Part shown: piece after piece, positions 56,031-64,000 of the stretch | Layout: each line of letters starts with the position of its first letter | Numbering within the stretch: the first letter of the stretch is position 1 | Assembly (NCBI GenBank): GCA_030762175.1 | Contig: CM060831.1 | Coordinates: 143,643,001-143,707,000, forward strand | Source of the DNA: Metallyticus violacea | Taxonomy: Eukaryota; Arthropoda; Insecta; Mantodea; Metallyticidae | Reading direction: 5' to 3' | DNA: 64,000 nucleotides | Position numbers and translations under genes: made by a program | The notes under the pieces: generated by a model | Databases searched by the model: none | The model's input: the letters and a program-made list of their open reading frames with translations, nothing else | What the model was told of the DNA's origin: nothing

Positions 56031-57540
56031 GACTGGAATTGCAACCAGCTAATGATTCCTAAAAACCTTTACTGCCATTCTACTGCCCTTGATGCTAAAT
56101 TGCACATTTGTTTTAGCAGCGTAAGATGTGCGCAAATCCATAATGATTGTGTTGGGCTCTTTTTTCTCCCCCTCCCTCTGTTCATTAAATCACTTTCTGT
56201 TTTCTCGTTCATATTTAACATAATTTTTACTTTGTCTACAAATATTTTGCATGTTTGTTTAATCTTTATGTTGAAAGCATAGTGCTGTTATTTCACTGGA
56301 TGTCCCCAGGATAAAAATAATAGTTTCTGCTGTTTTATGGCTAGATATAATTTAAGTACATGGGCCGGTGCTATTTTAATGCCCTTTATGATTGAAGTAT
56401 TCAAATGTGTAACTTATTTGTATACAGTAATACTTGAAGGTGGCTTCCAGTACTGTACTTTAATGGCAGTTTAATTGTTATATGATGTATGCTTTTTGGC
56501 AACTAAATGTCACATATTAATTTTACCAATGCACTCTAAAGCCATTATATGAGAAAAAGGTCTTCGGATATTTGTAGGTTAAAAAAACAAAAATGCTTGG
56601 TAAAAAGAACATTGGATATGGATTGTATACTCTTTGAACAGTCAGTCATTTTTGGAATTTTGCGTGGCTATCTTAGTCACATTTAAGTACTGATGTAACT
56701 GTTCTTTGAAAGAAAAAAGTGTAATAAACTTAATAATAAGGTATATTTCTATTGCTTAAGAGGCCATATGATAAAAAATGCAGTGTACTCATATAATGTC
56801 AGTTTTACTATATTTGTGTGTGAATGAAAATACTTGCATAATATTTTTCATGTTTGCAGAACTAGCATTTATAATGGAAAAAAACACCAAATGAAAATTA
56901 TTTTCTGTTGCTGTAGTGTTTTACCAGTCTGGACTTAATAAATCATGAATGTTATTTATGTGCCTCTCTCTTAGCTAAAGTAATAGAAGTATGTGGAATA
57001 TGTGTAAGTTCCTTAACATGAAGAGATAATGCATAAATATATTTACTTGTAGTGTTTAATGTAATGTGTTACTTTTTTGGTCTCTGCTTATTTTTTAAGA
57101 AATAAGTACCAGCTTATACTACTGTTAGCACCCAATAATACTCAGTAATTACATTTGAAGTGTATAACATGAGATAATGCATTTAGTAAAATGTTTCTTT
57201 CAGCTTTGTTACCCTATTCTGCAGTTTAAATGAGCACTTGAAGAAGTGAAGGTATGACCAAAGATATTATTAATAAGTAATAATTATAAATTTTGAAGCT
57301 TGGCATATTTTATAAACCATTCCTAAATTTATGTACTGGATTCAACATAAAGAGCTATAATGACATTATTTTTACATAATTTTATTAAAATTCTATGTTG
57401 TACAACAGTTTATTATATTTTATTATAAATAAAATATTTAATGCGTACTTACACAAATGTATACTTCTTTCCCTCTCTACCTTTCCAGCAGAGCAACAGT
57501 AAACTAGACAATGATCGCCTGAGATTAATTTTTTCAAGCA
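56031..57540 (+). other. Plod 3' UTR and downstream flank
   Basis: Candidate AATAAA polyadenylation signals lie at 56723-56728, 56937-56942 and 57428-57433. The sequence is T-rich without further coding signal. The true end is not fixed by sequence alone. Confidence 0.6.
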
Positions 57541-59640
57541 ATAAGGCAAGGATAGGCAAAGATAGGCTAAATCTCCTTCAAAATTTGGCCAGGATTTTTT
57601 CCGAGGAAATTTAGCCTATCTTTGCCTATCTTAGCCTAATTAAAGCAGGGATAGGCTAAATTTTGCCGAAATAAGGCGAGGATAGGCAAAGATAGGCTAA
57701 ATCTCCTTCAAAATTTGGCCAGGATTTTTTACGAGGAAATTTAGCCTATCTTTGCCTATCTTAGCCTAATTAAAGCAGGGATAGGCTAAATTTTGCCGAA
57801 AATAAGGCGAGGATAGGCAAAGATAGGCTAAATTTCTGAGGAAAAGGCAAGGATAGGCAAAGATAGGCTAAATCTCCTTCAAAAGTTGGCCAGGATTTTT
57901 TCCGAGGAAATTTAGCCTATCTTTGCCTATCTTAGCCTAATTAAAGCAGGGATAGGCCAAATTTTGCCGAAATAAGGCGAGGATAGGCAAAGATAGGCTA
58001 AATTTCTGAGGAAAAGGCAAGGATAGGCAAAGATAGGCTAAATCTCCTTCAAAAGTTGGCCAGGATTTTTTCCGAGGAAATTTAGCCTATCTTTGCCTAT
58101 CTTAGCCTAATTAAAGCAGGGATAGGCCAAATTTTGCCGAAATAAGGCGAGGATAGGCAAAGATAGGCTAAATTTCTGAGGAAAAGGCAAGGATAGGCAA
58201 AGATAGGCTAAATCTCCTTCAAAAGTTGGCCAGGATTTTTTCCGAGGAAATTTAGCCTATCTTTGCCTATCTTATCCTAATTAAAGCAGGGATAGGCCAA
58301 ATTTTGCCGAAATAAGGCGAGGATAGGCAAAGATAGGCTAAATTTCTGAGGAAAAGGCAAGGATAGGCAAAGATAGGCTAAATCTCCTTCAAAAGTTGGC
58401 CAGGATTTTTTCCGAGGAAATTTAGCCTATCTTTGCCTATCTTAGCCCAATTAAAGCAGGGATAGGCTAAATTTTGCCGAAATAAGGCGAGGATAGGCAA
58501 AGATAGGCTAAATCTCCTTCAAAATTTGGCCAGGATTTTTTCCGAGGAAATTTAGCCTATCTTATCCTAATTAAAGCAGGGATAGGCTAAATTTTACCGA
58601 AATAAGGCAAGGATAGGCAAAGATAGGCTAAATTTCTGAGGAAAAGGCAAGGATAGGCTAAATTTCCTCGGAAAAGGTAAGGATAGGCAAAGGTAGGCTA
58701 AATTTCTGAGGAAAAGGCAAGAATAGGCAAAGATAGGCTAAATCTCCTTCAAAATTTGGCTGCGATTTAGCCTATCTTTGCCTAAATAAAGCAGGGGTAG
58801 GCTAAATTTTGCCTATCCTTGCCTTTTCCTAAAAAATTTAGCCTATCTTTGCCTTAATTCGGCAAAATTTAGCCTATCCCTGCTTTATGTAGGGTAAGAT
58901 AGGCTAAATCCCGACCAAATTTTGAAGGAGATTTAGTCTATCTTTGCCTATTCTTCAGAAATTTAACCTATCTTTGCCTATTCTTCAGAAATTTAGCCTA
59001 TCTTGGCCTATTCTTCAGAAATTTAGCCTATCTTGGCCTTTTCCTCAGAAATTTAGCCTATCTTTGCCTTTTGCTCAGAAATTTAGCCTATCTTTTTCTA
59101 CCCTCGCCTTATTTCAGCAAAATTTAGCCTATTCCTGCTTTATTTAGGCTAAGACAGGCTAATTTCCTGGCCAAATTTTGAAGGATATTTAGCCTATCTT
59201 TGCCTTATTTCGGCAAAATTTAGCCTATCTGTGTGTTCCTCCAAAATTCAGCATATCTTTGTCTTATTTCGGCAAAATTAAGCCTATCTTTGACATATTG
59301 CAGCTAAATGAAGCATGTCTTTGACATAATGCAGCAAAATTTAGCCTATCTTTGCTTTATGTAGCCAAAATTTTACTTATCCTAGCATTTTCCTCCTAAA
59401 TATAGCCTAAATTGTGGTGAAAGGCAAAGATAGGCTAACTTTTGTTGACAAAGGCAAAGACAGCAAAATTTCCTCCCAAATTTAGCCTATCTTTGACTTT
59501 CCTCCCCAATTCCTGGGTAAATTAACCTATCTTTGGCTATTTCGGCCATTTTCTGGAAAGTTTAGCTTATCTTTGCCCATCCTCCCTATTTTCTGGAAAA
59601 TTTAGCCTATCTGAGCTTCCCCAAAAGATAAAACTGCAAA
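57541..59640. repeat. hairpin-forming composite satellite array
   Basis: Built from the core GGCAAAGATAGGCTAAAT and its reverse complement. In the left part a composite unit recurs with spacings of 130, 171, 170, 170, 170 and 130 bp (measured from the 'aggattttt' block at 57591, 57721, 57892, 58062, 58232, 58402, 58532). The 40-bp length step is one extra 'tttctgaggaaaaggcaag...' module. Each unit holds a perfect 22-bp inverted repeat (for example 57551-57572 with 57609-57630). Near 58800 the array flips orientation. At 58935-59100 a 30-bp variant repeats in tandem, and toward 59640 the units decay. Confidence 0.95.
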
Positions 59641-59661
59641 ATGGTGCCTATCTTAGTCTCC

Positions 59662-60516
59662 AAAGAAGAAGAAGAAGAAGAAGAAGAAGAAGAAGAAGAA
59701 GAAGAAGAAGAAGAAGAAGAAGAAGAAGAAGAAGAAGAAGAAGAAGAAGAAGAAGAAGAAGAAGAAGAAGAAGAAGAAGAAGAAGAAGAAGAAGAAGAAG
59801 AAGAAGAAGAAGAAGAAGAAGAAGAAGAAGAAGAAGAAGAAGAAGAAGAAGAAGAAGAAGAAGAAGAAGAAGAAGAAGAAGAAGAAGAAGAAGAAGAAGA
59901 AGAAGAAGAAGGAGGAGGAGGAGGAGGAGAGGAGGAGGAGGAGGAGGAGAGGAGGAGGAGGAGGAGGAGGAGGAGGAGGAGGAGGAGGAGGAGGAGGGAG
60001 GAGGAGGAGGAGGAGGAGGAGGAGGAGGAGGAGGAGGAGGAGGGAGGAGGAGGGAGGAGGAGGAGGGAGGAGGAGGAGGAGGAGGAGGAGGAGGAGGAGG
60101 AGGAGGAGGAGGAGGAGGAGGAGGAGGAGGAGGAGGAGGAGGGAGGAGGAGGAGGAGGAGGAGGAGGAGGAGGAGGAGGGAGGAGGAGGAGGAGGAGGAG
60201 GAGAGGGAGGAGGAGAGGAGGAGGAGGAGGAGGAGGAGGAGGTAGGAGGAGGAGGAGGAGGAGGAGGAGGAGGAGGAGGAGGAGGAGGAGGAGGAGGAGG
60301 AGGAGGAGGAGGAGGAGGAGGAGGAGGAGGAGGAGGAGGAGGAGGAGGAGGAGGAGGAGGAGGAGGAGGAGGAGGAGGAGGAGGAGGAGGAGGAGGAGGA
60401 GGAGGAGGAGGAGGAGGAGGAGGAGGAGGAGGAGGAGGAGGAGGAGGAGGAGGAGGAGGAGGAGGAGGAGGAGGAGGAGGAGGAGGAGGAGGAGGAGGAG
60501 GAGGAGGAGGAGGAGA
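59662..60516 (+). repeat. polypurine (GAA)n then (GGA)n microsatellite
   Basis: (GAA)82 at 59665-59910 passes directly into an irregular (GGA)n block at 59911-60515. The plus strand is purine-only from 59662 to 60516 except for one T at 60243. Such mirror-type purine tracts are known to form triplexes, and the GGA part can form G-rich tetrad structures. True length may differ from the assembly. Confidence 0.97.
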
Positions 60517-60770
60517 CAATTTTATTCTATCTTAGCCTTATGAAAAAAAAAGATAAATTTCTAAATCAATATAACTTAGCCTAAAGAAAAAATATACTGA
60601 CAATTTTAACCTATCTTAGCCTCCAGAAAAGGTTTAGTGACATTTTAGCCATCAGAAGGTGCAAGGATAAGCAATGATTCCTTGTAGGAACTGCAAGGCA
60701 AGGATAAGCAAAGAAAGCTGAGATTTATGAATCCAAGGCAAAGAAGCAGAGATACAAGTGTCTGGCAAAA
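60517..60770. repeat. decayed satellite remnant beyond the purine tract
   Basis: Phrases 'ctatcttagcct', 'aacttagcctaaag', 'tttaacctatcttagcct', 'gcaaggataagcaaag' repeat the satellite core, showing the purine tract lies inside the satellite. Confidence 0.75.
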
Positions 60771-61959
60771 TGTAGAGTCCATAGGCATTACTACTATTTT
60801 GTTTATGAATTAGTCTTCAGTGCTGTTAATGACCAATTAGGCCTGTGCATTCTTCCTTACCTGTCTAATATATGCTGCCGATGTGTTTCCTCTTGGAGCA
60901 AGAAGAATATTTCAGTTATTTGCAGTTATGCTGTTGTAGAAAATCACAGACTATTCTAGTTTAATTTATAGCATCAAATCCTCCCAATATTTGAACATAA
61001 TGACAGTTATTTAAAAGCATTTAACTACACTGGATTCTTTCTCCCTTTCAGATATCAAACATCTTGACTTAACTGCAGCTCTGAATGATGATGTTTGCTT
61101 ACTTTGTGTTTAACTGGAAGTGATTCTTGTGAATAAGTTGGTTATGAAACAAAGGTGTATCAGTAGTAGTAAACTGTCACACTACAATTCCAGCAACAAA
61201 CATTTTCAGAAGTCAGATTACCAGCTTGCCCACCTAAGTTTCCAAATTGGAATAAACCAGTTTTCTTTAACTATAGAATGTTTAATTGTGACTTTTCTAA
61301 TGTATGAATTGGACAAATCATACAAAAGGTTCAAAGGATACATTTTAAACAGTTTAAGTTAAAGAAGCTATTAAAGTATATAAAAGTTAATAAATACCAG
61401 CCTCTAAATGTTCAGGCTGGTTTTAAATTACATTACTTTGTTGGATTATTTTATATGGAACCTTTTGATTTTTTTGAATGCATTATATTTACCATCAGCT
61501 ACAAGGCCTTATTTTCTCCCTTTCATGGTTTGCTTTAATAACCTCCTAGTGAGATCATCTTTTGCTGAAGTTTCCAAATTCATTGCCTGTTGTTTATTTA
61601 TATAAAGTGTTCTCCAACCAGTTAGTTTTACATGGTTTTGTGACCAAAAGTGTACAGCAAAGTACATACAAATTTGATATTTCTAAAACACTTTTTGTCT
61701 TCTCAAGATATACTTAGTTGCATGCTTTGTAGCTCATTTTATATATGCCCAATCTATTTTATTCATTTCAATTTTATTTTTTGTAATGTTCTTAATAACT
61801 TACTTGAATTTAACTTATTCTGGGGAACCATGATAATGTTTCTGAATACCTTTCTGAATTTGTTTGCCTAAGGGTAGTATGTGAAATTTTTGAAAACTCA
61901 TTTTTCTTTTTCTGAGGTACTTGTCATTTATTTCTTAAAATTTTTGGCATTTTTGCTCA
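60771..61959. other. intergenic, nothing firmly recognised
   Basis: AT-rich downstream DNA. Open frames at 61120, 61408 and 61650 (+) lack family signatures. Parts may be 5' debris of the Penelope-like element that follows. Confidence 0.4.
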
Positions 61960-62840
61960 GTTTTTCTAATAGTTTTTTTTTGAAAACATTGGCATATCTG
62001 GTACTCCTCTTTCTTGAGAGGTGTGTTAACTATTTTCACAAGAGGTAGTCACTGAACATACCTTTCCTAGATTTGAAAATAATTAGAAAATATAATGGAC
62101 TAGAGTTTGGAATATACAGAAAACCACATAAAAAGGACAGTTTCAGGTTACATTAAAAGCAGTATTTCACAGTCTTACACAAATATAGTTAATGCATATC
62201 TCAGCAAAGAGGAGTACCAAAAAGAATAACATATTATTATGATTGCAATAAACATTATTTTAAAAAAGAACTAATAGAATAACTAAAAAATACCAAAAAA
62301 TAGAAGACATGAAAGAAAAAAGCATCTTGAGAAAAGAAAGTTTTTAAAAATTCACACACACATCCCTGTACAAAGAATAAATTCAGAAAGATATTCATGG
62401 AATATCATAGTTCCTCAAAACATATTCTGTTTAGGCAAGTTATTGAAAACACCACAAAAAGATAAAATGGAAACAAATAATAGATCAGATCAGATTGTAT
62501 GTATAAATTACAAAGAATATAATGAAGAATACAAGGACAAAAGAGCATTTTAAAAATATCAAATACCACAAAAAAAAAAAAATCTGCGGTTGCACCTATG
62601 GTCACAAAATCATAAAATAGGCATAGAAATGAAATGATGTTAAAAAAAAAATTACATACAAGAACCAAAAGGCAATGAATTTTGAAATTACAATGGAAGA
62701 GTTCTCATCAGGAAGGTCGTACAGCAAACCATGAGAGTGAAACAACAGTTGTAGAAAGAAGCTGATGATGAATGCAATGGCATTTAAAACATGTCCAAAA
62801 ATAAAAATATTAGTGAATGTATGAGTTCTAATGCAAACCA
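61960..62840 (+). mobile_element. Penelope-like retroelement relic
   Basis: The plus strand near 62093 reads [15 protein letters not shown] (the LEFGIYRK motif also in the copy at 52540-54490). Further on are GIY-YIG-type debris (CINYKEYNEEYKDKRAF) and LRLHLWSQNHKIGIEMK near 62580, the HxW/NH motif region. Many stops. Confidence 0.65.
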
Positions 62841-62842
62841 CT

Positions 62843-63133
62843 TGTCAGGCAGGCAGTTAATGGACTTCTGCACAAGAGTGGCAAAGGGCAATAGCATAGT
62901 CCATTTGAAATAGAATGCACCGAGAAATGGTGGACTATGCTATGCTGAATGATGAAGGTGAAGATGGAGCAATGGTGGAGTAAGTGATGGGGGAATCTGG
63001 GTACCTAGAGAAAGCCTCACTGGGTGCCACTTTTTCTGCCATAAATACCATTTACAGCTGCTGGGGTTGAACCCAAACTGTTTCAGAGGGAAACGTGGTC
63101 TAATCTGCTTGGACATGTGCTGCCACATATTAG
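62843..63133 (-). mobile_element. tRNA-derived SINE, family C, copy 2
   Basis: The minus-strand head GCACATGTCCAAGCAGATTA (box A-like) is followed by GTTTGGGTTCAACCCC (box B). Body blocks 'tgatgaaggtgaagatgg', 'ctgccataaataccattta' are shared with 17515-17833. Confidence 0.8.
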
Positions 63134-64000
63134 TGAATTTCCATTTTAAAAAATCCAATCAAGTGCCATAATTTAAGGTAAATTTTTTCTTTTATTTGCT
63201 TTTACTGAAGGTCTTCTGAACTATGGGCCTAGTTCCTGTTGTTTTAAGTACATCACTTTGCCTGAAGTAAAATCTTTAACCATCAACCCCTTCTAATGGC
63301 TCCAGCTGAGCCAAGTAACCCTGAAACTTTCAGCGAATAAAAGAGAGTAAGAATGAGGGGAAAAAGTTATAAAGAGACTGAAACAGTCTCTATACTCTAA
63401 GGCAGTCATATTTTACAGTCTTACTGTGCAATTCATGAAGTTCAGGTGTTTAAATGAAGAAACATAATGTAGGCATGTTTTGCATCAGTATAATAGCTTT
63501 TTGTAAGGAGGCCCTTTCACTCATCCTGAGGATTTTTGAGCCCAGTATACAAAAGAACAGCTCTTGTCTTAGCTTTATTCTAATATCTGGATGATTGCTC
63601 AGATTTTGCGATGCTAAAATTTGCAACAATTATATAAAAGGCAGGTTGCACAATTAATAGTTATTTTGTACAACAAAGGATGGAAAGTTCATAATGAGGA
63701 AAGGTATACTTGTCATATTTTGAAACAGTAGTTCAACAGAACCAAGGACTTCCAAGCCAAATGCTGTCAAGAGAGGTATAGGTCTATGTAACAGCTCCTC
63801 TGGAAACCTTAACTTTGCTTTATCAGGTTGGATTCCTAGTTATCGGATCAATAAATTCCTCAAATGACCTCAGGAGCAATTCCTCAGGAGTGTCAGGAAA
63901 AAGTTCAGTACCTCCAAATTGGAATGGTGCCCACTATTATACTATAGATGCATTATTGACTAAATTCTGTAACCAAATCAAAAGAACAGCATTTTGAAAA
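63134..64000. other. intergenic, nothing recognised
   Basis: No exon, repeat family or RNA gene was recognised to the end of the window. Confidence 0.4.

Noticed and set aside
58944..59147. 67-codon frame with repeated LQKFSLS-like units
   Set aside because: A by-product of the 30-bp satellite period (30 is divisible by 3, so the frame stays open). Not a protein repeat gene.
57541..59640. CRISPR-like array of repeats and spacers
   Set aside because: Spacers are themselves repeated, units are composite and inverted, the genome is eukaryotic and there are no cas genes. It is a satellite.
59641..60543. 300-codon plus-strand frame (poly-Glu, Gly, Arg) and 288-codon minus-strand frame (poly-Pro, Leu, Phe, Ser)
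   Set aside because: Both are translations of the GAA/GGA microsatellite. They contain no complex sequence and no gene context.
19690..63133. tRNA genes at SINE heads (for example 43295, 39800, 21661, 23352)
   Set aside because: A and B boxes are present, but the cloverleaf arms do not close and each is followed by a shared SINE body, so they are tRNA-derived SINE heads.

Overview
The window looks like nuclear DNA from an insect. It is strongly AT-rich, has long introns with GT-AG boundaries, and carries decayed transposons of typically insect kinds: mariner/Tc1, a hAT, CR1/Jockey-type and other LINEs, Penelope-like elements and several tRNA-derived SINEs. The transposon mix would fit a large-genome polyneopteran (cockroach, termite, stick insect, cricket), but no species can be named from sequence alone. 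No bacterial operons, CRISPR array, rRNA or functional tRNA gene was seen.

Two host gene families are supported. (1) Minus strand, about 0.2-30 kb: a tandem pair of small secreted single-immunoglobulin-domain genes resembling oig-4. One is complete (three coding exons at 29911-29711, 22483-22334 and 17164-17006; 169 aa). The other is present only as its signal-peptide exon (375-202) and runs off the left edge. (2) Plus strand, 33.6-56.0 kb: the C-terminal half of procollagen-lysine 2-oxoglutarate 5-dioxygenase (Plod, lysyl hydroxylase), through the stop codon and 3' UTR. The 5' exons (glycosyltransferase half) were not found upstream in the window. Either the oig-4 genes lie antisense inside a Plod intron of at least 33 kb, or the locus is rearranged.

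The most interesting gene-level observation is in Plod. Two homologous, same-phase exons (42353-42499 and 46513-46656; 30 of 48 residues identical) encode the same segment of the hydroxylase domain, just before the exon with the HxD iron ligands. This is the expected layout of mutually exclusive alternative exons and predicts two enzyme isoforms.

The rest is repeat biology. A Penelope-like head-to-head palindrome at 36394-37490 has a hammerhead-ribozyme-like core at one end. A foldback/MITE family occurs at 23957, 26813 and 39884. Nested insertions are visible (SINE in mariner at 44.4 kb; LINE in CR1-like LINE at 49.5-51.6 kb). Just downstream of Plod lies a 3.2 kb block in which a hairpin-forming satellite (57541-59640) reverses orientation and surrounds an almost uninterrupted 855-nt polypurine (GAA)n/(GGA)n tract.
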